DNA of 64,000 nt from Rhizopus sp. PT2906 (lineage: Eukaryota; Mucoromycota; Mucoromycetes; Mucorales; Rhizopodaceae), in assembly GCA_025529335.1 (NCBI GenBank), contig JAMYHX010000217.1, positions 1-64,000 of the forward strand. Reading direction: 5' to 3'. The position numbers were made by a program, and so were the translations under genes. The notes below the pieces were generated by a model, which worked only from the letters and a program-made list of their open reading frames with translations, ran no database searches and had not been told where the DNA came from. This document shows positions 20,883-31,365 of the stretch, piece after piece. Positions within the stretch are counted from its first letter, which is position 1, and each line of letters begins with the position of its first letter.

Positions 20883-23000
20883 TGGAGTGTTTGACTTTAT
20901 GGCTAAGAAACAAGAAGAATTCTTTTTTATTTTATGCTTTATTTTCTTTGTGTTTGCAAATTTATATTTGGTGGAAGCTGCATCTCTTCATTTGCTGACA
21001 ACAACTGTCTTAGTTTCATTATATATTTGTGACAGTCTGTTGTTATTTTCAGATGTTAATCGTATACGACTTTCTGAAGCTTGTCTGCATACACTTGTGA
21101 TGCTTGTCAACAACTCATCCGTTCTACCTCCAGTTTCAGATGGTACTCCTGATTGAAGCACATTAGAGCTATCAGTAACTGCTTCACTATGATCATTCTT
21201 TACAGTATTCTGGATAAGTGCTGCCCCATCCATGGTATGAACCCTCAAGTTAGAGTCAATTTCTAGGTAATATAAGTACACTGTAGCATTTCTCTTATTA
21301 CTGTCGTGACAATCTACCTTGGCCGTAAACCACACAGATTTTATCGAAGCGATAAGTCAAATACATATGCTTACAGGCACGCTTATTTCGTTGAAAGTCT
21401 ATACAGTTACATGCAGTCATCATTCCTTGTTCAGTTGATATATCGTATGCAACTTCCGTCATAAAAGACTTGACAATATAGCAAACTTCTTCTTCGATAT
21501 ACACTTTCTGCACCATATCTTGTAATGACAGCTCATTGATTTCTTCTGCTGCAATCATTCTCTTTCTTGCCTTTCTAGTCTCTGTGCTCATACGTCCGAT
21601 ATTAGCGGTCATCCTTGCGGTATTGTGCATAAAGTCTATATAAACATCCTTAACCAAGACAAAGATTAAGTGATCCAATCTTCTGTTCCTCTTTCTTTGT
21701 AAATAATTCGTCTTCAATTGGTTATGCCAACTTTCAATATAGTTGTTGGTTTCCATATTGATAAACATTTGTAGCTGGTAGGCAGCAGACCAATGCATAA
21801 ACTTATCATCAATAAGATACTTTTGAGTAAAGTGAGCCATGAAATCCGTATGCACTGAAAACTCCTGATGGAAATGCAACATCTTCTGGGTGAGCATTTG
21901 GCTTGAACTTTCCCACATCAAATTCTTAAGAGCTTTTATCATGCTTCTATGAACAGCATTGTTGGCGAAGGCGCTTTCTAACTTGACTTTCTTGCGAATT
22001 TGATCTATCCAGGTTTTACTGACATGGCAAAGACACCATTTTATACTGACGGCAGAACCAAAGACTCCTGTAATGGCTGCATGTTCAGCGGCAGAAACGT
22101 CAATTGTTATTTTCTTTAAGCAAGGAAGTTGTTGATCAGGTCCAAGATTCTTAAATCTTAAAAAACGTGCAACTGAAATCATTGAATGATCACTAGTAAA
22201 GAAAAAGGCGCCTGGGCAACCACTTCCTGTAATGGAATGTCCAAGCAAAATGATTCAGCTCGAACTAGCTGTTGTCTCTGCCATGGAGAAACAAAGCCAA
22301 ATGTATAGCTCTGTTCAAAATCTTGATCAATATAGGTAAAGTAGCCTCGTTGTTGCCAAAGATCTTTCAACCAAAGCTTGATCGATTCTTTCTGTTCGTT
22401 GTGCTTTTTATACGATAGTTCTTGAACCTTTTTATATATGTTGTAAACATCTTCCGAATGGACAAATTGATCACGATGTACAGAATATACTGAAGAGGAT
22501 GACGAACTGGTAGTTTCAAGAAAAAGATCTCTTATCCTTTCATTAACATGATGTTAAATTGCAGCTCTTATGTCTCTTCTACTATAGCCTTCATGTAACC
22601 TTTGCAATAGGTTCCTTCGTATTATCCGATAAAGGCAAAAAAGAGATATCATCAAGGCTTCCAATAAGATGATTATGCTCATTATGGAGCATAATGGTGA
22701 TCTGATTAGGTGTTACGAAATAACAGGTAACAGTAACATAGCATCTGCAATCGATCTTCTTGCTTGGTTTCTGGATTGGCCGGCTTTTAGGTGATTCATT
22801 TTCTGTCTGTACACCAGCACGGCTCTTATAGGTTCCAACTCTATGGCATATGTACTTAATTTTTCAAAGGATGCTTCCTCTTGTTACGCGTTTTGGTATA
22901 GGTTGACCTTCTTCGTTTAAAGTAGACATATCACCATTCGTCCTGTTCATATAAACCCAACACACCGCATGATGGGTAGGTGAATTTTCAATGATATTTT
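20883..23000 (-). pseudogene. MULE (Mutator-like) transposase, degenerate copy 1
   Basis: Read on the minus strand: a Cys/His DNA-binding part near 22700-22900 (DCRCYVTV ... HNEHNHLIGSL), then KLWLKDLWQQRGYFTYI, and the catalytic region with Asp in SFCLD, Asp in KKITIDVSAAEHAA and Glu in NYIESWHNQLK, the MULE D-D-E set. A SWIM zinc finger (CNCIDFQRNKRACKHMYL) follows. The main frame 21298-22248 is open for 316 codons, but a frameshift lies near 22230-22245 and stops break the part beyond about 22550. After the SWIM finger the tail continues in another frame (20988-21335), possibly through a short GT...AG intron of 37 nt. No terminal inverted repeats were identified. Confidence 0.75.
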
Positions 23001-23187
23001 TCAAGAGTCAATATCAACGGTGATTTATCTAGGAAAGGGTGTGTATTGTTCTAAAACTAAGCTCTCACGCATGATTACTATTCTTTAATAAAAGGGGAAT
23101 AAATGGACGAAGAAGCCAAAGAATCAAAGGAGAATTAATGGTCATAACATCAAAGAATAAATAAGAATAAATGTTCACTTCAAGAAT

Positions 23188-23970
23188 TTAAAATTCAGAA
23201 AGAGGGGCAAAACAAGGACATGCGGGGTTGATGTTGTTGTCACCCGGATATCGTTCTTGTTGAGGAGAGATTGCCAAAGATTTCAACAGGGAAAACCAAA
23301 TCACACTGGGCCACCAGGGAAAAACCAGAGCCGCTTGAGGTACCTGTTCTAGCCATAGTTTGTTGAATACTCTGCCTATTAAGTTCCAGGGGGAGGGGGA
23401 GTTGATGAACGGATTCTTCCATCTGATCCAGTTCGTCGTAAACGCATCCGTGTGGATAGTGCCAGGATCCAGAAGCCACAAGACATATTTTGGTAGGAGA
23501 TGTGTAGTGCGGTCTGCGAATAGGACCACAGAGTGAGGCCCCCAAATCTTGTCTGTCCATTGGAATACTTGCGGCTTGATTTGCCATAAGTCCTTGGTGA
23601 ACGTGCGTCGAGATTCCATATCTAAAATCTTGCTGTGGATCCCTTGAATACGTTGAGCCTGTATAGAGATGTTGTGTTGTAGACACCAGTTCCATATTTC
23701 CGTTGCCAATCCTATCAGAGGTAGAGAGCGGGTGTCTCCTTGCTTGTTGATGTATGACAAGCTGATGATGTTGTTGGTGTGGATGAGAACTGCGGTGTTC
23801 TTCAATGATGGGAAAGCCTGCAATGCTAGTTGTGTCGCTTTCAGTTCTCTCCAGTTGATTGACTGTTGAGCTTCGAGAAGAGTCCAGTAACCATGCGTCC
23901 GATAATGTCTCCAGCTGCATCCACATCCAGTATTGCTTGTGTCGATATAGATCGTTTCTTTGAGGGGCAA
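23188..23970 (-). pseudogene. DIRS-type retrotransposon RNase H region
   Basis: A 260-codon frame begins PLKETIYIDTSNTGCGCSW (RNase H first Asp) and continues INWRELKATQLALQAF (Glu), VLIHTNNIISLSYINKQG and DPGTIHTDAFTTNWIRW, all typical of the RNase H end of DIRS/Ty3-like pol. A second, shifted frame (23240-23926) is a shadow. It is separated from its RT partner at 24215-24558 by about 240 bp of unrelated DNA. Confidence 0.65.
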
Positions 23971-24214
23971 CAGGGTGTAGTATCCACGCTACTATTCAGC
24001 GCTTAAATACAATATCTAGAGTTGAACCCAATGTTACTATAAGATCTGTCACACCTTAATCAAATGTGGTCAATGCAGTTTAAAAATAACTCAGCTTCTT
24101 AATATATAATTATCGATTGTGCTATCATCTCTTTTCTCTTCATTTTATTCTGAATAAAGATACAACACAGCCTCATCGTATTTTCTACTTTGTTTAAATC
24201 TATCTTGAAAACCT

Positions 24215-24560
24215 AAATACAACACTGGGAGTATCGAACGGCCATTCCACTTCTTTAGGTTCACATACCACCGCTTGAGTTCGTCCAATCTTGCTTGACC
24301 TAGTGGTACCGGATGATCCAAGTCCTTGTCGGTCTTGACTTGCTTGTTCTTGTACCATAGGAAGTGGCGAGTGTAGAGTCGGGCTGGAAAGACCGCAAAG
24401 GTAGCTGCTTGAATCCTCATTGTCAGACTGTGTATCAGCCGAGGTGTTTGTGAGTGAGGCTTGTTGACAAGTTGTTTGATGGAGCGTCTTAGATCTCGGA
24501 TTTTCTTTGCTGGTAGTGCGGCTGTCATAATCGTAGTATTCAAGCAGAAGCCAGCCAACG
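24215..24560 (-). pseudogene. DIRS-type retrotransposon RT C-terminal piece
   Basis: The frame reads LAGFCLNTTIMTAALPAKK, then IRDLRRSIKQLV ... RLIHSLTMRIQAATFAVFPARLYTRHFLWYKN ... RWYVNLKKWNGRSILP. The same motif string (LGFVLNT...KKIRDLRRSI) appears at 35018-35250. Homology stops after NGRSILP; the open frame then runs on through unrelated DNA to 24145. Confidence 0.65.
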
Positions 24561-24625
24561 TAAGAATATAGAAAATATTATTTGTACATATGCATTTGTA
24601 TCGCTAAGGATTAATGTAGGCAATA

Positions 24626-26190
24626 ATGAAATCATCAATGATGCAAGAAATAGCTCATGAAGAAGACGAGCGTGTACAGAAGAAGTTAAAAACAAGTGTA
24701 GCTACAAGTAGTAATGATGATTGTTCTGTTATGTCTGGAAGTGATGTTGAAGAAGATGAAACTGAATCAAGAAAGAATATCTGGCAAGACTGGAAGGAGT
24801 TTTTAAATAATGCTCAAAATAACAACTATCTTCCATCTCTCAGGTACTAACATACGAATACTCATCTTTTATTCTGAAAATTAACAAAATAGTATAGCCC
24901 AGAAAAGCATGGTGTAATTTGGTACTGGCTTGATTTACGCCGCCGTTCATCTCTTCCAGAAGGTCTTTATACCCGAATGAGATATGAAACTACAGCGATC
25001 AAGCAATATAATATCAGCAATAGTTACAAGGAGGCAATCAAGAATATAATCCAATCAGTAAGTATATGTAAAGACGATTCAAATAATAATCAAAGCCACT
25101 AATTTGTCAATTAATAGACCAATCGTAATCATATGCTGAAATCTATTGAAATCTTACGCTCTGCCGAGGGTAGTGCAGTTGAGAAGAAAGCACTAGTTGA
25201 CTTTTTTATGTTATTGTGAGTTGCAAAGATGTAATTTTAGATTTTTACTGACAACATTACCATTTTTATGTTACAGTGGTGAAGAGATTTATGACGATGT
25301 GGGTGATACTTTGTCTGAATCTGAGGCATGCCTCAACAATAATTTGATAAAGCCTTGTTTGCAAGTATGTTCTCGTATGCTTCGTAATAAGAAGTATGAC
25401 ATTACTTATATTCCTGGAGAAGTTGAATTGATTTCTATGACTGAACGACTAAGCAAGCAAGGATTACTTGATAATCGTTTCAAATACTATGCGGATGGCA
25501 AAGTAAGAATTAATGCCGATAAGCAAGAACCTTTGCTTCTCGAGGTTTCTTCTGCTCTGGGTCGAGCAACTCAAGACAAGATTGCCTTTGATCATACCAA
25601 AGCCATGTTTGGGCTTCTTGCCATATTGAAGACTCTCGCCTGCAAATATAGTCATGGATCATTTGAATCTTTTAAAAAAATCAAAATTCACTTCATTCAT
25701 GTTCATGGTAATAATAGCAATATTTTTTCGATGCATAAATCAATAACAGCCAACATGATTTTGGTTTAATAGGCCACGCAATTAGACACTGGACAATGAT
25801 GACTCCGGAACCTGGAGTTTATATCATGACAAAGGAGCAAAAGGCTACCATTCCTGTGACAATCAACAGCATGGCTGATGATTTGACCTCCTATGTTCGA
25901 TTCCATTTGAACTTGACAGTAAGATAAGAGTTTCTAATTTACTTCAACTGTAATGGTCACTGACCAAGTTTTTTTAGGAGTTATTGAGGGAGACCTTGGA
26001 TAACATCAAAGAACTTCAAAGAGAACACCGAAGTCAGTTACAAGAAGTGATGATTAACAACGAACAGATATCAGCTGAGACTTTGTTATCAAGCGTTGTT
26101 AATCCAGTCATCATAAGGTTAAATGAAGGCAAACATGCCAAAGAAGTTGTGGACAGCCCCCGAAGTGGTTCAAACAGTCCTCAACATTAA
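24626..26190 (+). CDS. Intact accessory protein with PD-(D/E)xK-like core
   Basis: Six exons (24626-24843, 24898-25057, 25118-25215, 25277-25707, 25773-25918, 25978-26190) splice in phase to 421 residues with no stop, unlike the broken elements around it. The N-terminus is acidic (EEDERVQKKLKTS ... GSDVEEDE). The core reads YYADGKVRINADKQEPLLLEVSSAL ... DHTKAMFGLLAILKTLACKY, an Asp followed about 13 residues later by hydrophobic-LEVS, which fits a PD-(D/E)xK fold with E-x-S. A C-terminal helix (ELLRETLDNIKELQREHRSQLQE) follows. I associate this layout with expanded mucoralean families of unknown role. It lies between DIRS and MULE remnants. Confidence 0.7.
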
Positions 26191-26861
26191 ACAGCTCATC
26201 TTCTTCTCAATGCAAATAGTTTATCTTTCTTTTAACACAGTTACCCATCATGTATATATGTATTACGTTATTGCAGTTTATTATGTATGTTTATAAAAGT
26301 ATCAAATACCCTCAAACTCTCCGAAAGTGTGTATATGTATACCATTATTTTTAATGTATGCAGCATTTTATGAAAGCATCCAAACAAAGTATTTATTAAA
26401 TATTTCTCTAGAAAAAAACTTCCCCCGTAAAAAAGTGAGAATAAGCCTTCCTTCTGTTATTCCTTGTGCTTGAGGAAAAAGACAGCTTCCCACTCGTAGC
26501 TGGGTGTCTAGTTAAAGACAAACTGCAGCCACATATTTCTCCGGCGTAGGGCAGGGTAAATGTGTACTTTGCCATTGTGTTTTTCAAATACAAAAAAAGT
26601 ATAGAAACATAAAATAAGGACTTATAAGCATTTGTTTTGTTTTTGCTGTTCATCAATAAGGTTTGCACAGCAATAAGGTGCTTCTTTTAGAGTAGGAACT
26701 AGTACGTGCTGAATAGCGACGTACCCTAACATAAAGACATTAGTTTGGTAACAATTTAGAATAAAGTTAATAAAAAAAAAAAAAGAAATTTCTTTTAAAA
26801 AAATTGATGACGAATAAGTCCTACAACGTCCCCCTTTTGAACTATAAATCCTTGAAGTGGT
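26191..26861. other. Intergenic, no supported gene
   Basis: AT-rich. A minus-strand frame at 26408-26668 has no recognisable features and looks like chance. Confidence 0.4.
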
Positions 26862-27504
26862 TGACTTTATGGGCATAAAAATAAGAAACAAGAATTCTTT
26901 TTTATTTTATGCTTTATTTTCTTTGTGTTTGCAAATTTATATTTGGTGGAAGCTGAATCTCTTTATTTGCTGACAACAACTGTCTTAGTTTCATTATATA
27001 TTTGTGACAGTCTGTTGTTATTTTCAGAGGATAAATGTACACGACTTTCTAAAGCTTGTCTGCATACACTTGTGATGCCTGTCAACAACTCATCCGTTCT
27101 ATCTCCAGCTTCAGATGATACTTCTGATTGAAGCACATCAGAGCTATCAGTAACTGCTTCGATATGATTATTCTCTACAGTATTCTGGATAAGTGCTGTT
27201 TCATCCATCATATGAACCCTCAAGTTAGAGTCAATTTCTAGGTAATATAAGTACACTGTAGCATTTCTCTTATTACTGTCGTGACAATCTACCTTGGCCG
27301 TAAACCACACAGATTTTATCGAAGCGATAAGTCAAATACATATGCTTACAGGCACGCTTATTTCGTTGAAAGTCTATACAGTTACATGCAGTCATCATTC
27401 CTTGTTCAGTTGATATATCGTATGCAACTTCCGTCATAAAAGACTTGACAATATAGCAAACTACTTCATCGATATATACTTTCTGCACCATATCTTCTAA
27501 TGAC
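26862..27504 (-). pseudogene. MULE transposase 3' fragment, copy 2
   Basis: Near-duplicate of 20883-21526: the SWIM finger (CNCIDFQRNKRACKHMYL) and the following tail frame (26963-27310, 115 codons) are both retained and open, with scattered substitutions. Homology ends abruptly at about 27504; the catalytic domain is absent. Same orientation as copy 1, about 6 kb away. Confidence 0.8.
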
Positions 27505-28112
27505 CATCTGCCTGCTTTAACTGATAAGTTAGCGTGAAAACACATCATTATTAAAAGTTTTATTATGATAGCTATATAAATGACACCGTCGTCTCTTATG
27601 TTGACATATCAATGAATATTTCATTAAATAGCGATACATTGACTGTTTCTTTGTTGATACGTTTAAGATGAAGTGGGTCAAAGTTGATTTTCACATACAC
27701 ACGATGGAACATATCTAAGAGTCGCAACAGATCTGGTATGTCGTTCAAGCAGTTGAGAATTTTGGACTTTGTGAGTTTCAACTTGACGAAGAAAATAGCG
27801 GTGGCCAACAATTATACTCCTATAAGGCGCCCTTCAAGTCCTGGCTGGCTATCACACTTTTACTGAAAGTTTATCTCGTGTAGTTGTTCCTATCAATAAA
27901 CTGTCTACGATGCTCAAAAGATCATGGCAGTGCTTTTATACTCAACCTTTTATGTTATGAGAATGTGGTGATGGGATATTTATGTACTTATATTATGTGA
28001 AAACAGTGGAGAATCAGTAGCTAGCAACCACGATTTTTATTATATTCCTGAGAGAAAAATCACTAACGCTGAGTGTATGAGAGAAATGACGGCTACAGGT
28101 GTCTAGCGCCGT
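27505..28112. other. Intergenic, no supported gene
   Basis: A minus-strand frame at 27596-27811 (LNCLNDIPDLLRLLDMFHRVYV) has plausible composition but no recognised motif or exon partner. Nothing else is seen. Confidence 0.3.
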
Positions 28113-28385
28113 CTAGTAAATGAGACTGAATATACAGAAAACCGAGAGATACGTGATATAAAGATAGATGGGTACAAATGGAGTCCATTCAACGTCATCT
28201 ATATCTAATTGCCAACCATCACTACAGAAAGCCGCATTTGCATACCTTGGTCCCCCTTTAAAACCGGATGGGTATCTTGACCATTTAACGTAGTGCTCAT
28301 ATGGCCCTTGCAACGATGGGCATCTTGTCATCCATTGGTGTGAGCCCTCTCGGATTTCCCTAAGTTTCTCTACGCCAGGGTACAT
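28113..28385 (-). CDS. Unrecognised open fragment
   Basis: The 90-codon frame is Trp/Tyr/Gly-rich (REGSHQWMTRCPSLQGPYEHYVKW, then GGPRYANAAFCSDGWQLDIDDVEW), which is not typical of chance AT-rich frames. It ends in a hydrophobic run. No start context, partner exon or family could be recognised. Possibly an exon of a decayed accessory gene. Confidence 0.25.
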   Translation of the reverse strand: MYPGVEKLREIREGSHQWMTRCPSLQGPYEHYVKWSRYPSGFKGGPRYANAAFCSDGWQLDIDDVEWTPFVPIYLYITYLSVFCIFSLIY

Positions 28386-29695
28386 TCTAACTATCAGTTA
28401 ATTTGCAAGCTTCATGCCTTATTGAAAATTTCAGAAAGAGTCAGCATGTTTCAAGAGCAGTTCCTCTTTTGTTCTTTACATTTACCAGATAATACGCTGA
28501 TTTCCATTTACTTACTTTTCCTCTGGGCACATCAGTTCGTTCCAAAAGAGAATTTTCTTAACATTAGCTCCCAAAAGGACTAACCTGATCTGGGCGAACA
28601 TTTGATTTTTGTGCTCATTTTGATCGTTAAATAAATAATGTTTAAACAAAGTTTATAAATGCGACATGTCACAGAGAGGTTACTTTTAACCTTTATTAAT
28701 TACTCAACATTAATATCAGTAGTGTGTACACACACACACACACACACCGTGTTAATGTGCACATGCTTATCTTTCACTACAGACTGTGAACTCATTCTTT
28801 AAATGCTGTTCATATGGACTCAAAAGCAAAAGATACTCATTATAAAAACGCTTTAAGGCGCGCATAGACTTTTGTTAACAATAAATAGACAGATGGATCT
28901 TCCCCCCGGTAAGTTATACCAAAAATCATACGATCTTATCTTTAGGCTATTACTTTCCTATATGCTTGCATCACTCAGTCAATATCCTCGAGTAACCATA
29001 ATTCATTTTTGCAACATAGAAAGAAACAAGCACATAATTGTGACCCAATATGAATCTGAGGCTTGAACAGAAAATAACTCATCTACCCTTACACAAATCA
29101 ATGACAACTAATCCTAATTTGGGGCCTTTGTATTTCCCATCAAGGCCAGAAGAAAGGATCGACATACTTTAAGGCTTATATTTACAAAAGACAAAGTTAT
29201 GTTTAAAATAGTATATAATTAAGAGTATTATTACAACATGCTTTCGTATTCAATATCTGATTTACCTGCATCAGTGACCCTGTTTTAATAATTAACTCGC
29301 ACCCTTTTTTCTTAAAATGGTCATTTATTTCCTTTTTTATGTATCCTTTACCCTGAATTAACTCTTATCTTTTAAACCTCTTTAACCACTGTGTCTTATT
29401 AGATGCATTTGATCTTTACTCCATAAAGAATAGGCTTATGTAACGACAGGACTAATGTATTACCAGCTTATGATCTGAACAACATACGTATATCATTTTT
29501 TCCATTTTTAGTCAATTTATGTTCTTAATGTTACTTACTTCAATGCCTACTATCCGATACATGCAAAGATAATTATGGATATAATGTCCAAAACAAGTAC
29601 TGATAATTGTTCAAAACAGGTAAATTATATGAAGAGTAAAGGTCGATGCCAACATTAAAATGATACCATTTGTGTGTATATGCGGCTCAATTTCA
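28386..29695. other. Gene-poor stretch before the aspartic protease
   Basis: About 1.3 kb without a supported gene. It contains an (AC)n tract at 28727-28747 and is otherwise AT-rich. The right part should hold the protease promoter. Confidence 0.5.
28727..28747. repeat. (AC)n microsatellite
   Basis: About ten AC units in gene-poor DNA. Confidence 0.9.
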
Positions 29696-29703
29696 TATAA
29701 ATA
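29696..29703 (+). promoter_or_regulatory. TATA box of the aspartic protease gene
   Basis: TATAAATA, 65-72 bp upstream of the ATG at 29768. This is the clearest TATA element in the window and fits a strongly regulated secreted enzyme. Confidence 0.55.
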
Positions 29704-29767
29704 CCCTCTCTTGTCTTTTTCATTTGTTTTCTCATCAAGCAATTTCCCCATCCTTTCATTTATTACA

Positions 29768-31051
29768 ATGAAGTTTACCTTAATCTCTTCTTGTGTTGCC
29801 CTTGCCTTTATGGCATTCGCTGTTGAAGCTGCTCCTGGTGGCAAGAAAATCAGTATTCTTTTGGAAAAGAATCAAGATTACAAGCCTAACGCAAAGAACT
29901 CTCTCAAGAAGGCCCTTGCAAAGTATTCCAAGCATAAGATCTCTACTCAATCCTCTGGTGATTCTCCCAATAGCACTGGTGGTACTGTCCCGGTGACAGA
30001 CGATGGTAATGACGTTGAATACTATGGTATTGTCAAAGTCGGTACTCCCCCTGTAGAGCTCAAGCTTGATTTTGATACTGGCTCTTCTGACTTGTGGTTT
30101 GGTAAGATGAACATAGTATTCAATCACTCGTTATTAACATGGATATAGCTTCCACCTTGTGCTCCTCCTGCGGCTCTTCTCAAACCCTTTACGATCCTTC
30201 CAAGTCTAGTACTTATCAAAAGGATGGCCGTCCCTGGTCTATCCAATATGGTGATGGTTCTACCTCAAGCGGTATCTTGGGTACTGACACTGTCGAATTG
30301 GGCGGCTTCTCCATCCAGAAACAAACGATTGAATTAGCCAAGGAAGAATCAGATACCTTTGCTAGTGGCCCTATTGATGGTCTTCTCGGTCTTGCTTTTG
30401 ATTCTATTACTACTGTCAAGGGTGTTAAGACTCCTGTTGATAACTTGATCAGCCAAGGTCTTATCTCTTCTCCTATCTTTGGTGTTCACCTAGGAAAGGC
30501 CAGCAAGGGTGGCGGAGGTGGTAAGTGGCGATGCTATATTTAAATGTTATGGCATTAACTGTACATTAGAATATATCTTTGGTGGCTATGACCAATCCAA
30601 GATTAAGGGCTCTTTGACCAAGGTTCCTATTGATAACTCTCAAGGCTTCTGGGGTATCACAGTTGACAGCACCAAGGTTGGCGACAAATCCGCTACTGAT
30701 TCCTTCAGCGCCATCCTCGACACTGGTACCACTCTCTTGGTCCTCGACACCCAAGTTGCCTCTCAAATTGCAGAGGCTTACAATGCCAAAGACAATGGTG
30801 ATGGTACTTACTCAATTGACTGTGACACATCCAAGTTGCAACCTCTTACTTTCAGCATCGGCGGTGCTGAATTTGAAGTCCCTACTGACTCCATCATCTT
30901 TGAGGAGGACAATGGTAATTGTATTGCTGGTTTCAGTTCTGGCGATCTTGGAGGTTTGTCCATCTTGGGTGACGTCTTCTTAAAGAACAACTATGTAGTC
31001 TTCAACCAACAAGTTCCTGAGGTTCAAATCGCTCCTTCTGCCGACGCTTAA
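29768..31051 (+). CDS. Secreted aspartic protease, rhizopuspepsin type
   Basis: Pepsin-family endopeptidase, secreted and active at acid pH. Exons 29768-30101, 30149-30520 and 30570-31051 give 395 residues, as in Rhizopus and Mucor pepsins. A signal peptide (MKFTLISSCVALAFMAFAVEA) is followed by a basic propeptide (KNSLKKALAKYSKHK) and the mature enzyme, which begins around GGTVPVTDDGNDVEYYG. The two active-site motifs are DFDTGSSDLWF and AILDTGTTLL; the flap tyrosine is in SIQYGDGSTSSG. One disulfide pair is likely in CSSCGS and another in the C-lobe (DCDTS ... NGNCIAG). Codon use is strongly C/T-ended, unlike its neighbours, suggesting high expression. Pepsins of this kind are maturation substrates for proteolysis in the secretory route, but a KEX2 site is not obvious. 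Confidence 0.95.
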
Positions 31052-31365
31052 ATGGTGTTGGCATATAGTGTTATCAATAATATTTATTAGTGAATAAATC
31101 ACCTGTATTCTTAAAAACATAATTACGACTTATCTGATTCATTGTTTGTTTCATTCTGATTCCTCTAACTGAGTGACTAAACCGTTCATTTTTTGTTATA
31201 TTAATAATCAGTCTTAAGAATGACGTTGATCTCGTCTATTCTTTCTTTCTGTCTTTCTTTTGAACATCAAGCCAAATAGACCTAAAGTGACTTTATGACG
31301 TCCAACAATAAAAGTTAAATATAAGCTTTATTTACAATATTAAATAAATAAGGGGGGGGCCATTT

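Noticed and set aside
23240..23926. 228-codon minus frame inside the RNase H region
   Set aside because: Shifted shadow of the RNase H frame; no domain pattern of its own.
29780..30127. Minus-strand 115-codon frame opposite the protease
   Set aside because: Shadow created by the C-ended codon bias of the aspartic protease.
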